64,000 nucleotides of DNA from an uncultured Alphaproteobacteria bacterium (GTDB lineage Bacteria; Pseudomonadota; Alphaproteobacteria; HIMB59; GCA-002718135). The position numbers and the translations under genes are program-made. Position 1 is the stretch's first letter. Every line of letters begins with the position of its first letter. The DNA lies in assembly GCA_902576125.1 (NCBI GenBank), contig CACGUF010000005.1, positions 28,062 to 92,061 of the forward strand. The letters run 5' to 3'. Under the pieces are notes generated by a model that was given only the letters and a program-made list of their open reading frames with translations, did no database searches and was not told where the DNA came from. Of the stretch, positions 8,608-17,461 are shown piece after piece.

Positions 8608-9309
8608 ATGAAGTTAATTGTAATTATTATCTTTTTATTTAGTTCTCATCTATTTGCTCATCAGCCAAAGTTAATTAATTATTCACCCTCAATTGATAAT
8701 CCTCATCAAGTCATAGATCCAGAAATATCCAAAGCATATTATGGCAAGCTTGATGGTGAACCGCACTATTATATAATTAATAGTGAAGAAGAATTTTTAT
8801 TTTATACTGGAATTTTAAGCCCTAAAGTTGATGATGATTACTTATGGTTATCGATTGCTGTGTATTCGATAAATGAAAAAAATAATAAAATTTTAAAATT
8901 TTTTGCTGACGGTCAGAACTTTAAATGGGAAGCTTGGTATGAACCATATGCTAGAGATTGGTATTGGAAAGGTCCTGAAATAGGAGCTGACGTAAATGAA
9001 GATACAGGCTTTAAGAGAAGTTTTAATTTGGATGCAGGTTCTTACATGATACAAATTTTTAATCAGAATAATACAGGCCATTATTCTCTTGCTGTTGGAG
9101 AAGCAGAATTTTTTGGATCTAATTTGTGGGAGCAAATTTTAACATGGGCGCCTATCCTTTTATATATTGGACCCGCTATGGATATAGCGCATTGGCAAAA
9201 ATTTGATATTCGCGCTTATATTCCTCACATAGCTCTAGTGGTTATAATATTCCTAATTTATTTTATTATTAAAAAGTTATTTTTTAGAAAACAAAAAAGA
9301 TTTGTATGA
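8608..9309 (+). CDS. membrane-anchored periplasmic protein of unknown function
   Basis: A 233-residue protein I do not recognise. It has a cleavable-looking signal peptide (residues 1-17, ending LFAHQP), a soluble middle rich in aromatic residues (KWEAWYEPYARDWYWKGPE near 110-128), then a hydrophobic segment around 180-195 and a strong transmembrane helix at about 205-226 followed by a basic tail (KKLFFRKQKR). The layout suggests a C-terminally anchored outward-facing domain, perhaps beta-rich. Its stop overlaps the hupE start, so the two are probably co-made and it may assist the HupE permease, but this is inference only. Confidence 0.6.
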   Translation: MKLIVIIIFLFSSHLFAHQPKLINYSPSIDNPHQVIDPEISKAYYGKLDGEPHYYIINSEEEFLFYTGILSPKVDDDYLWLSIAVYSINEKNNKILKFFADGQNFKWEAWYEPYARDWYWKGPEIGADVNEDTGFKRSFNLDAGSYMIQIFNQNNTGHYSLAVGEAEFFGSNLWEQILTWAPILLYIGPAMDIAHWQKFDIRAYIPHIALVVIIFLIYFIIKKLFFRKQKRFV

Positions 9310-9908
9310 AATCAAATTTAATTTTATTTTTTTTATCTTTTGTACTTTTTGCCCCTTCAGTGCACGCACATACTTTTACCGGCATGGTAGGTTTTTATGA
9401 TGGTCTTTCTCATCCAGTATTAGGAATAGATCATTTTTTAGCAATGGTTAGTGTTGGTGTTGTAAGCGCCCAAATAGGGGGGAGAGCAATTTGGACTATT
9501 CCTGCAACCTTTGTTTTAATGATGATTATTGGCGGAACCATTGGTATGCTTATTGAAGTCTTTTTTTTTAACCTTGAAGAATCTGCCTTTGTAGTTGTTG
9601 AATATGGGATAGTTTTTTCTGTCATTTTATTGGGTTTAGCAATTGCTATAGAAAAAAAAATTGCCACTAACATTATAATGATTTTCATTTGCATTTTTGG
9701 AATGTGTCACGGATTAGCTCACGGCATGGAGATGCCATGGGCAGTAAATCCAATTTTATTTGCTCTTGGCTTTGCTTCTGGAACAGCAACATTACATTTA
9801 TTTGGTGTGGGAATAGGAAGTCTAGCTATTAAGACCAAATTTTCATCGATTGTTCTAAGAATTGTTGGATTCGGATGTGCGCTGTTCGGTTTTTCTTTAT
9901 TAATTTAA
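9306..9908 (+). CDS. HupE/UreJ family metal-permease-like membrane protein
   Basis: A 200-residue integral membrane protein with a signal-like N-terminus (ending VHAHTFTG), then about six helices. The HPVLGIDHFLAM segment near residues 37-48 is the HupE/UreJ signature with histidine and aspartate thought to bind Ni or Co; MCHGLAHGMEMP near 138-149 carries further histidines. Family members accompany hydrogenase or urease, but neither is in the window, so the metal is open. It overlaps the preceding membrane-protein gene by 4 bases. It is followed at once by the iron-box region. Confidence 0.85.
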   Translation: MKSNLILFFLSFVLFAPSVHAHTFTGMVGFYDGLSHPVLGIDHFLAMVSVGVVSAQIGGRAIWTIPATFVLMMIIGGTIGMLIEVFFFNLEESAFVVVEYGIVFSVILLGLAIAIEKKIATNIIMIFICIFGMCHGLAHGMEMPWAVNPILFALGFASGTATLHLFGVGIGSLAIKTKFSSIVLRIVGFGCALFGFSLLI

Positions 9909-9925
9909 ATTAGAATAATTCTAAA
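9909..9925. promoter_or_regulatory. Irr-type iron control element (ICE box)
   Basis: ATTAGAATAATTCTAAA differs from the alphaproteobacterial Irr/ICE consensus TTTAGAA-nnn-TTCTAAA only at the first base and is a near-perfect palindrome. It lies between hupE and the Fe(III)-binding protein gene, 160 bases before that start. Irr usually represses or activates iron uptake genes in response to heme/iron status. Confidence 0.6.
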
Positions 9926-10006
9926 AAAGTATGTTTTTTAGCAATTACTGTGATTTTCTAAATTAAATATTTAATTACTATTTTTTAAGAATATTTATTC
10001 ATAAGA

Positions 10007-10057
10007 TTCTCAATAAGAGAACAAGAGGGTTGATGATGTTAGGTATCAGCAACCCTC
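10007..10057 (+). promoter_or_regulatory. hairpin-forming leader before the iron transporter
   Basis: Two inverted repeats follow each other. TTCTC (10007-10011) and GAGAA (10017-10021) flank AATAA. Then GAGGGTTG (10025-10032) pairs with CAACCCTC (10050-10057), and after one A-G mismatch TGAT (10034-10037) pairs with ATCA (10045-10048), making a 12-pair hairpin with a seven-base loop. No T-run follows, so it is not a standard terminator. It ends 27 bases before the ATG, so it may be a leader structure or an operator. Confidence 0.5.
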
Positions 10058-10084
10058 CAACAACATATAATTGAAAGTTTAATT

Positions 10085-11107
10085 ATGAAAAACTATTTTC
10101 TCAAACTCTTAGCAACTTTTTGTTTTATTTTTTGTTTTACTGAGACTGTTTATGCAAAAAGTGAAGTAAATGTATATTCTTACAGACAACCAATACTTAT
10201 AGACCCTTTTTTTGATGAGTTTACAAAAACCACTGGAATAAAAGTAAATGTTCTTCATGCTAAAAAAGGTCTTTTAGAAAGGGTAATTTCAGAAGGAGCT
10301 AATACGCCTGCAGATTTAGTTTTGACAGTAGATATTGCTAGATTGAGTCAATTTGTTCAAAAAGATTTATTAATGGAAGTGAGTTCTGATATTCTAAATA
10401 AAAATATTCCTTCACATCTTAGAGATAGTAACAATAAATGGTTTGCACTATCAAAGAGAGCAAGGATATTAGCAGTATCAAAAGACAGAGTTTCTAATAA
10501 TTCTATTAAGAATATAGAAGACCTCGCTGATCCAAAATGGAGAGGAAAAATATGTACAAGACCTGGCAGTCATGACTACAATAGATCTTTATTAGCATCA
10601 ATTATTGCTGCTAATGGAGAACAAAAAGCAGAAGAGTGGGCATCGAATTTAGTTTTAAACTTAGCAAGAAAACCAGAAGGAAATGACAGAGCACAAGCTA
10701 AGGCAGTCCATGAAGGCGTTTGTGACATTGCTGTGATGAATACTTATTATTTTGGTAAGATGAAATTTAATGAAAAGAATCCAGAACAAAAAGAATGGGC
10801 AAAATCCATTAACTTAATATTTACTAATCAAGATAACAGAGGAAATCATATAAACGTTGCAGGTGGTGGTGTTGTAAAATATTCAAAAAATAAGGATAAT
10901 GCTATAGCTCTACTTGAGTTTTTAACTCAGCCAGAGGCACAAGTATTATACTCAAAAATGAATTATGAATATCCAGTAAATCCAAACGTTGAACCCTCTG
11001 AAGAGCTAAGCTCCTGGGGAGTTTTTAAAGAAGACCAATTGCCCGTTGAGCGACTTGCAGAACTTGCACCTACTGCACAAAAAATTATTGATAGAGTTGG
11101 TTGGTAG
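10085..11107 (+). CDS. fbpA: Fe(III) ABC transporter substrate-binding protein
   Basis: A 340-residue periplasmic protein with a clear signal peptide (residues 1-24, ending VYAKS). VNVYSYRQPILIDPFFDEFTK and GIKVNVLHAKKGLLERV are typical of the FbpA/AfuA/FutA ferric-binding class; the adjacent tyrosines in MNTYYFGKM near residue 220 match the paired iron-ligand tyrosines of this group, and MNYEYPVNP lies near the C-terminus. It is followed by the two-domain permease and, on the other strand, by the ATPase. An Irr-type box and a hairpin leader precede it, in keeping with iron control. Confidence 0.92.
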   Translation: MKNYFLKLLATFCFIFCFTETVYAKSEVNVYSYRQPILIDPFFDEFTKTTGIKVNVLHAKKGLLERVISEGANTPADLVLTVDIARLSQFVQKDLLMEVSSDILNKNIPSHLRDSNNKWFALSKRARILAVSKDRVSNNSIKNIEDLADPKWRGKICTRPGSHDYNRSLLASIIAANGEQKAEEWASNLVLNLARKPEGNDRAQAKAVHEGVCDIAVMNTYYFGKMKFNEKNPEQKEWAKSINLIFTNQDNRGNHINVAGGGVVKYSKNKDNAIALLEFLTQPEAQVLYSKMNYEYPVNPNVEPSEELSSWGVFKEDQLPVERLAELAPTAQKIIDRVGW

Positions 11108-11124
11108 CCTATAAGGGCTTTATC

Positions 11125-12720
11125 GTGTCTAGTTGGAATATTTGGTCAGTACCGGTTGGAATTATATCTTTAGTTATAATTTCTCCAGTACTGGCTATTT
11201 TTTATTCAGCCCTTTTGGGGGACACAACTTTATGGCCACATCTTTTTTCAACAGTCTTACCAAGATATCTCCTCAATACTTTATTATTAATGTTAGGTGT
11301 TGGAAGTTTAAGTTTGCTCTTTGGTATATCTACTGCATGGCTTGTATCCAGATATGAATTTCCAGGAAGGTCTATTTTTGAATGGGCCCTTTTATTACCT
11401 GCCGCAGTCCCAGCTTATATCATTGCTTATACTTATACGGATCTCTTAGAATATGCCGGTCCTGTGCAAGGTTATTTAAGAGAAATTTTTAATTGGCAAA
11501 ACTCACAAGATTATTGGTTTCCTAATATAAGATCATTGGAAGGAGCTATCCTAGTTATGTCATCAGTGCTGTATCCATACGTTTATTTATTAACTCGGGC
11601 ATCATTCATGACTCTTCCTATTTCATATTTTCAAACAAGTGCAATTTATGGTCGAAAACCTTTTTTTGCTGTTGCACTTCCATTGGCAAGACCAGCAATA
11701 ATTGCTGGTTTGGCTTTAGTCTTGATGGAAACAATTTCTGATTTTGGCACTGTAGATTATTTTGCAATAGAGACTTTAACTCTGGGTGTTTTTAATGTGT
11801 GGCTCGGAATGAACAGCTTATCTGGTGCAGCTCAAATATCTTCAATATTATTTTTTATAGTAGTAATACTTCTAACTTTAGAATTAATAGCAAGGCGAAA
11901 TCAGAGATTTTATGAAAAACATAGCAGACAAGAATCAATAGATTTAGAAGAGATTTCAAAATTTAAAAAAATATTATTTTTTATAACCTGTTTAATTCCA
12001 CTGATACTTGGTTTTATTATTCCAGTATCTGTTTTATTCAACTTTGTTTTAAAGGGTTATGCTGTTGTTAATATAAGTGAAGTTGTAGATACGGCTATTA
12101 CAAGTATTTCTATTTCATTTGTTGCATCTACAACAATCATGCTTTTATCTTTTCTTATGGTAGTTGTTGCAACATACAAATCTAACACTTTTCAGAAATT
12201 ACTAATTTTTTTAGCATCTTGTGGATATGCATTTCCTGGTACAATTTTAGCTGTTGGTGTTGTTGTTTTTGTAGGATGGTTAAATGATATATTTTATTTT
12301 CACATGAGTTATTTTATTGGGGGTTTTTTGGTATTAATTTTTGCTTATACATTAAGGTTTTTAGCTATTGGCAATGGATCAATAAGATCAGGTATTATAA
12401 GAATTAACCCAAACCTTATTGACGCTTCAAGAACAATGGGCAGAAGTTTTTTAACAACAATGAAAAAAGTTATATTACCCCTTACGTACACAAATATATT
12501 GGTTGGTGGAATTTTAGTTTTTGTAGATATTTTAAAAGAACTTCCAATTACTCTTTTATTAAGACCTTTTAATTTTGAAACCCTTGCAACATATGTCTAT
12601 CAATATGCATCAGATGAAATGTTGGAAGAGTCATCATTTGCGGCTCTAATAATTGTATTAGCGGGTCTTGGCCCAGTTATTTTTTTAAGTAGAACAATAA
12701 AAAATATTCTAGTAAAATAA
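11125..12720 (+). CDS. fbpB: Fe(III) ABC transporter permease, two fused permease domains
   Basis: A protein of about 531 residues with some twelve membrane helices, made of two binding-protein-dependent permease halves, as usual for FbpB/SfuB. EAA-like loops that touch the ATPase appear in AIYGRKPFFAVALPLARPAI (first half) and ASRTMGRSFLTTMKKVILPL (second half). I chose GTG 11125 because AAGGG lies seven bases upstream and the hydrophobic helix begins soon after; a TTG at 11101 overlapping fbpA would add eight residues. It moves ferric iron delivered by FbpA through the inner membrane. Confidence 0.9.
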   Translation: MSSWNIWSVPVGIISLVIISPVLAIFYSALLGDTTLWPHLFSTVLPRYLLNTLLLMLGVGSLSLLFGISTAWLVSRYEFPGRSIFEWALLLPAAVPAYIIAYTYTDLLEYAGPVQGYLREIFNWQNSQDYWFPNIRSLEGAILVMSSVLYPYVYLLTRASFMTLPISYFQTSAIYGRKPFFAVALPLARPAIIAGLALVLMETISDFGTVDYFAIETLTLGVFNVWLGMNSLSGAAQISSILFFIVVILLTLELIARRNQRFYEKHSRQESIDLEEISKFKKILFFITCLIPLILGFIIPVSVLFNFVLKGYAVVNISEVVDTAITSISISFVASTTIMLLSFLMVVVATYKSNTFQKLLIFLASCGYAFPGTILAVGVVVFVGWLNDIFYFHMSYFIGGFLVLIFAYTLRFLAIGNGSIRSGIIRINPNLIDASRTMGRSFLTTMKKVILPLTYTNILVGGILVFVDILKELPITLLLRPFNFETLATYVYQYASDEMLEESSFAALIIVLAGLGPVIFLSRTIKNILVK

Positions 12721-12721
12721 A

Positions 12722-13771
12722 TTAATTAGCAGGAAAAATAAAAGCCTGCTCTTTATCTATCTCTATGCCTACTGCACTGGATTGATTTGGTAAAAAATTT
12801 GGTGGCATGTGACTATGAACGTGAACAATTTCATTATCATTATTTAATACTGATAAATGAACAAAACTATATCCGCCCATTAATTTTGAAGCCATTACCG
12901 TTCCTTTAATTCCATTAACAGGAGTTTGTGCTTGATTTAATTTTACTGCTTCAGGCCTAATGTATACATCTACATTTTTAGACTCTAGGCTGTCATCAAC
13001 TTTAAACTCTCCAACAGGTGTTTCAACGGTTTTGTTTTTTACTATTCCACTAAATTTATTTGTTTCTCCAAAAAAATTTGCAACATATGATGAGTTTGGA
13101 AGATTATATAATTCTTTTGGAGATCCAGATTGTACTATCTTGCCTTCTTTATTCATAATATAAATTTTATTAGAAATAAACATAGCTTCAAAAGGATCAT
13201 GAGTAACAATTAAAACTGAAATATTAGACTTTTGAAGTAGATGTAAAGTATCATCCCTAACCTCTTCTCTTAAATTTAAATCTAGACTTGAAAATGGTTC
13301 ATCAAGTAACAAAATATCTGGTTTTGAAATAATTGAACGTGCCAAAGCTACTCTTTGTTGTTCACCACCACTTAATTCGTGTGGATATTTATTTAAAGAA
13401 TCCGATAGTTTAATTACATCTAGTATTTCCTGAATTGTATGTGAGGTAGATTTATTTTTGATAGCAAATTGCAAGTTTTCTTTTACTGTTTGGTGTGGAA
13501 ACAAAGCATAGTCTTGAAATAAAAAACCTATTTTTCTTTTTTCTGTTTTTAAATGAACATCATTTGAACTTACTAGATTGCCATTTAAAAAAATTTCTCC
13601 ATCTTGGACATGCGATAAACCTGCAATGAGTTTTAATAAAGTTGTTTTTCCACACCCTGAAGGGCCAAGAATGCAGGCAATAGAATCTTTTTTTAATTCA
13701 AAATTAACATGATTTAAAATTGGTTTATTATTAATTTTGTGACTAAGTTTTTTTATATTTACTGCCAACAT
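12722..13771 (-). CDS. fbpC: Fe(III) ABC transporter ATP-binding protein
   Basis: A 349-residue ATPase. Walker A GPSGCGKTT is near residues 37-45, Q-loop FLFQDYALFPH near 84-94, signature LSGGEQQRVALARS near 133-146, Walker B ILLLDEPFSSLD near 154-165, and the H-loop in VTHDPFEAM. The C-terminal 120 residues form the TOBE-like regulatory domain seen in FbpC/CysA-type proteins. It faces fbpB tail to tail with one base between, an unusual split of the fbp operon that needs its own promoter; the upstream M48 gene overlaps it and may share transcription. Confidence 0.9.
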   Translation of the reverse strand: MLAVNIKKLSHKINNKPILNHVNFELKKDSIACILGPSGCGKTTLLKLIAGLSHVQDGEIFLNGNLVSSNDVHLKTEKRKIGFLFQDYALFPHQTVKENLQFAIKNKSTSHTIQEILDVIKLSDSLNKYPHELSGGEQQRVALARSIISKPDILLLDEPFSSLDLNLREEVRDDTLHLLQKSNISVLIVTHDPFEAMFISNKIYIMNKEGKIVQSGSPKELYNLPNSSYVANFFGETNKFSGIVKNKTVETPVGEFKVDDSLESKNVDVYIRPEAVKLNQAQTPVNGIKGTVMASKLMGGYSFVHLSVLNNDNEIVHVHSHMPPNFLPNQSSAVGIEIDKEQAFIFPAN

Positions 13772-14595
13772 TAAGTGCTTATAGCAGGGTACTTTGCATT
13801 AACAAGAGGTATCCATTCTTTTAGTTTTTTGATTCTATTATCGGGAGACGGGTGAGTGCTAAAAAATTCAGAAGGTCCAGAACCACCCATATCTTCTTTC
13901 ATACGTTCCCAAACTTTATATGATTCATGTATATCATAACCTGCTAAGCTAGAAAAAATTAAACCTAGATAATCTGCTTCCGACTCTTGTTTTCTATTGA
14001 ACGGAAGATCTAGTCCAAATTGACGAACATACCCAGTTGCTTGAGGAAGTCTTTGTCCTAATACTAATTTTTCTAACGCCATTATTCCAAGATCAGTTAC
14101 CATAGCGGTACTTGCTCTTTCCGCTGAGTGTCTTGCGACAGCGTGAGCTATTTCATGGCCCATTACAGATGCTACTCCATCTTCATTTTTTAGAATTGGT
14201 AAGATACCAGAATAAAACGCAATTTTACCACCAGGCATACACCATGCGTTTTTTGTTTGATCATCATCAACGAGAACAAATTCCCATTGAAAGTTAGATG
14301 TAGGATCTTCCTGAGAATTAGTTTCATAATAAATATTTATTGCATCACGAATTTTAAATCCAATATCAACAATTTGATTATACTCTGAAGTACCAGTGAT
14401 TAGCTTAGATTGGGCTTTAAAATTATTGTATGCAGGAAAAGTTCTTGAATATAAAAAATCGTCTGAGAGAATATTTAATTGTTGCCGATCAGATAAAGCA
14501 ACTTCAGTGCAAGATGGAAGAATTAAAGATGAAGCACACACGCATGAGCATCCATAAATAAATTTTCTTCTTGATATGTTATTAAAAACTGACAT
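13771..14595 (-). CDS. M48-family zinc metalloprotease, Tat/lipoprotein type
   Basis: A 274-residue protease. The N-terminus SRRKFIYGCSCVCASSLILPSC has a twin-arginine motif and a lipobox-like LPSC near residue 29, so it is probably a lipoprotein facing the periplasm. The zinc site HEIAHAVARHSAER lies near residues 147-160 and the third ligand is in ESEADYLGL near 205. STHPSPDNRIKKL near the C-terminus is typical of the BepA/LoiP/YggG group that degrades or helps fold outer-membrane proteins. It lies immediately upstream of fbpC on the minus strand (one-base overlap), with no evident functional tie. Confidence 0.88.
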   Translation of the reverse strand: MSVFNNISRRKFIYGCSCVCASSLILPSCTEVALSDRQQLNILSDDFLYSRTFPAYNNFKAQSKLITGTSEYNQIVDIGFKIRDAINIYYETNSQEDPTSNFQWEFVLVDDDQTKNAWCMPGGKIAFYSGILPILKNEDGVASVMGHEIAHAVARHSAERASTAMVTDLGIMALEKLVLGQRLPQATGYVRQFGLDLPFNRKQESEADYLGLIFSSLAGYDIHESYKVWERMKEDMGGSGPSEFFSTHPSPDNRIKKLKEWIPLVNAKYPAIST

Positions 14596-14621
14596 TAATT
14601 TCTAAATATAAAAAAAACATA

Positions 14622-15602
14622 ATGAACTCAACCCTTCATATACCAAAAGCAGAAATTCATGTCCATCTTGAGGCAACAATAACTCCCTCTTTATGTAGAA
14701 AATTTGCTGAGCGAAATAAAGTTAAGCTATCTGAGGATATTTTTGGCTCTGAGTATGCATATCAATGGGAGGATTTTTATGATTTCATTAAAAGATACGA
14801 CATTGTGACTGGCGTTATTTATACTCCAGAAGATTATTATGAATTAACTTATGAATATCTAAAAGAATGCGCTTCTTACAATGTGCTTTATGTTGAGGCG
14901 ATGGTTTCTTCAACACATGCTAAAGCTAAGGGTATGACTTATCATTCCTTTTTAGACAGTGTTCATCAGGCTTCTCAAGATGCAGAAAAAGATTTTGGTA
15001 TTGTTTCAAGATATTTAATGAATGGAATAAGACATTTAGGCGCTGACTCTGTTCAAGAAACGGCAGAAGAAGTTCTTAATAATCCTCATCCAGCACTTGT
15101 GGGATTTGGTTTGGCAGGTGACGAACTACATTTTCCACCCGATTTATTTACCAAAACATTTGATATGTTAAAGCAAGAGTCATATCCTATCACTGTTCAT
15201 GCTGGAGAATGGGATGGTCCAGAAAATATACGTAATGCTATTCATCTCTTACATCCAACTCGTTTAGGTCATGGCGTTCGCTCCATAGAGGATTTAGATT
15301 TAGTAAAAGAAATTGTGGAGAAAGATATTGTTTTAGAAACTTGTCCTACAAGCAATATTGCAACAAAAATTTATGAGAATTATGAATCGCATCCTGTGAA
15401 AAAACTACATGAGTTAGGGGCAAGAGTAACTGTTAACTCTGATGATCCTCCTTTTTTTAATGCAACAATCCAAGGTGAGTATGACGCTATGGCTGATATA
15501 GGTTTTTCTGAGCAAGAACTTTTATCAATGACGCGTAATGCAATTGAATCTTCTTTTCTCCCAGAAGATAAAAAAACAGAAATATTAACTAAATTAAATT
15601 AG
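14622..15602 (+). CDS. add: adenosine deaminase
   Basis: A 326-residue cytoplasmic zinc enzyme turning adenosine into inosine. The N-terminal KAEIHVHLEAT carries the two zinc histidines; HAGEWDGPENI near residue 192 gives a third zinc histidine and the catalytic glutamate; RLGHGVRS near 217 and TVNSDDPPFF near 274 complete the site. It converges on the adenosine-kinase-like gene with a 14-base overlap, so adenosine can be routed either to AMP or to inosine. Inosine would then feed the purine-nucleoside phosphorylase at 5201-6028. Confidence 0.93.
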   Translation: MNSTLHIPKAEIHVHLEATITPSLCRKFAERNKVKLSEDIFGSEYAYQWEDFYDFIKRYDIVTGVIYTPEDYYELTYEYLKECASYNVLYVEAMVSSTHAKAKGMTYHSFLDSVHQASQDAEKDFGIVSRYLMNGIRHLGADSVQETAEEVLNNPHPALVGFGLAGDELHFPPDLFTKTFDMLKQESYPITVHAGEWDGPENIRNAIHLLHPTRLGHGVRSIEDLDLVKEIVEKDIVLETCPTSNIATKIYENYESHPVKKLHELGARVTVNSDDPPFFNATIQGEYDAMADIGFSEQELLSMTRNAIESSFLPEDKKTEILTKLN

Positions 15603-16563
15603 ATAGTTTAACCAAAGGTCTTGCGCCGTAATGGGAGATAATCTCTGCTGCTGCAATGGACGCATAGTTTCCGCAGGTAGCAAGATCTTTTTCTTTTGCC
15701 ATGCCAAATAAAAAACCACCTGCATATAAATCTCCAGCACCTGTTGTATCCACAACTCTGTCAACTTGCACAGGCTTAACTTCAATAACCTCATCATTGT
15801 TAATAATAACTGATCCATCTGCAGCTTTTGTGATAGCAACAATCATGTTTAGTGACTTTGCATATTCAACAGCTTTATCAAAACTATCACTTTCACACTG
15901 AGCTTTAATTTCATCTTCATTGGCAAATAAAATATCTACATCATTTTCAATAAGCTCTTTGAAGGAGTCTCTATGTCTATCAACACAAAACAAATCTGAT
16001 AAAGTAAACGCAATTTTTTGATTATCTGATTTACATATATCAACCATTTTCTTCATAGCCATTTTAGCATCTTGATTGTCCCACAAATAACCTTCTAGAT
16101 AAGCAATTTTATGACTAGTTATGTGTTCTGGATGAATATCTTCAGGCCCAATTAGGGTTCCCGCTCCTAAAAATGTACACATGGTTCTTGTTCCATCGTC
16201 TTCAACAAAAATAGTACAACAACCAGTGGAGATATCAGGAGAAGTGAAACCAAGCGGGAATTGTAATCCCTCTCTAACCATATCTTTTTGAAGAAATACT
16301 CCTACTTCATCATTTTTTATTTTTCCTATAAAACTTCCATTTCCACCAAATGAGGTAATACCAAACATCGAATTTCCTAGAGAGCCACCTCCAGCCATTT
16401 CTTTGATAGAATAATTTTGATGGAGAGAATTTTTTAAATCTTCATCAATTAAATTCATCGAGTCACGATTTAAATTATTTTTTTCGACCTCTTGTTTATT
16501 TGATGGAATAATGGCATCAACCATAGCATTTCCAATGCCTACAATATCTAATTTTTCACTCAT
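15589..16563 (-). CDS. PfkB-family sugar kinase, probably adenosine kinase
   Basis: A 324-residue ribokinase-family protein. The N-terminus LDIVGIGNAMVDAI is the usual nucleoside-kinase opening; the GG pair in MAGGGSLGNSMFGI near residue 58 binds the sugar; DTTGAGDLYAGGFLFGMA near 266-283 is the PfkB signature with the catalytic aspartate. Alphaproteobacterial proteins of this kind are generally adenosine kinases, and the neighbouring adenosine deaminase supports that. It is the second gene after the DMT exporter on the minus strand (ATGA overlap). Confidence 0.85.
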   Translation of the reverse strand: MSEKLDIVGIGNAMVDAIIPSNKQEVEKNNLNRDSMNLIDEDLKNSLHQNYSIKEMAGGGSLGNSMFGITSFGGNGSFIGKIKNDEVGVFLQKDMVREGLQFPLGFTSPDISTGCCTIFVEDDGTRTMCTFLGAGTLIGPEDIHPEHITSHKIAYLEGYLWDNQDAKMAMKKMVDICKSDNQKIAFTLSDLFCVDRHRDSFKELIENDVDILFANEDEIKAQCESDSFDKAVEYAKSLNMIVAITKAADGSVIINNDEVIEVKPVQVDRVVDTTGAGDLYAGGFLFGMAKEKDLATCGNYASIAAAEIISHYGARPLVKLSNLI

Positions 16564-17444
16564 TTTTGCTTAATTATTATTGGTACTAATTGCACTATAA
16601 TGACTCCCGCAAATATTGCAAGACATCCTAGTATTTTTTGAGTGTCTAAAACTTGATTTAATAATATCCAACCAGCTATTACTGCAAAAACTGATTCCAT
16701 TGATAGAATAATTGCAGCTGGCGCAGGATTAACTTTATGTTGAGCTATAATTTGAAGCGTATAACCAATTCCTGCAGAAAAGATTCCTGTATACAATATT
16801 TCAAACCATTCAATTTGCATATTTGATAATTTTGGATCTTCCCAAGTAAAAGCTAAAAACATTGAGAGAATAAAGACTATGAAGTACTGAATACTTCCAA
16901 AAAGAAAGGGGCTGTTTAATTTTTTTATAAAAATATCAATACAGATAATATGTAAGGCAAAAAATAAAGCGGCGATGAACAGGAGTGAATCTGATTGTTG
17001 CATTTCTATTGATTGGTTAGAAGACAATAAGTAGGATCCATAAAGACAGAGCAATATGGCGATCCAAACTATCCAATGAACTTGTTTTTTAATAATAAAT
17101 CTAGAGATAATACCAACAAATGGAACATAAAGTGTACTTAAAAAAGCAGCATTAGAAATCATTGATTTTTGTAAAGCATATTGCTGTAAACCCATCCCAC
17201 CGAATAAAAAAAAACCAGTCGCTATACAAAGATAAATTTTTGTCCTATCACTTAATATTTTAGAAATATTGTTTCTTTCTAAATAAATTGCAAATGGCAA
17301 CACTGTAAGAAATGCAAAGAAGAATCTACCAAAGCTAAATGTAAAAGGTCCAATAGCGCCCATACCTGTTGTTTGACTAACAAAAGCAGTTCCCCAAATT
17401 AGGGTAGCAATAAGCATAAGAATATTTGCTCTAGTGTGACTCAT
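16560..17444 (-). CDS. DMT-superfamily (EamA) transporter
   Basis: A 294-residue membrane protein with about ten helices in two EamA repeats. Typical pieces are LMLIATLIWGTAFVSQ at the start, AAFLSTLYVPFVGIISRFI around residues 94-112, and the second-repeat AAIILSMESVFAVIAGWILLNQ near 243-264. Family members export amino acids, nucleosides or other metabolites; the substrate cannot be read from sequence. The downstream kinase gene overlaps it by four bases, so it may move a purine-related compound, which is inference. Confidence 0.88.
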   Translation of the reverse strand: MSHTRANILMLIATLIWGTAFVSQTTGMGAIGPFTFSFGRFFFAFLTVLPFAIYLERNNISKILSDRTKIYLCIATGFFLFGGMGLQQYALQKSMISNAAFLSTLYVPFVGIISRFIIKKQVHWIVWIAILLCLYGSYLLSSNQSIEMQQSDSLLFIAALFFALHIICIDIFIKKLNSPFLFGSIQYFIVFILSMFLAFTWEDPKLSNMQIEWFEILYTGIFSAGIGYTLQIIAQHKVNPAPAAIILSMESVFAVIAGWILLNQVLDTQKILGCLAIFAGVIIVQLVPIIIKQK

Positions 17445-17461
17445 TGAAAATAATTAAAAAT

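Noticed and set aside
8893..9135. Minus-strand open frame opposite the 8608-9309 gene
   Set aside because: The plus-strand gene has signal peptide, anchor and operon context; the minus frame has none.
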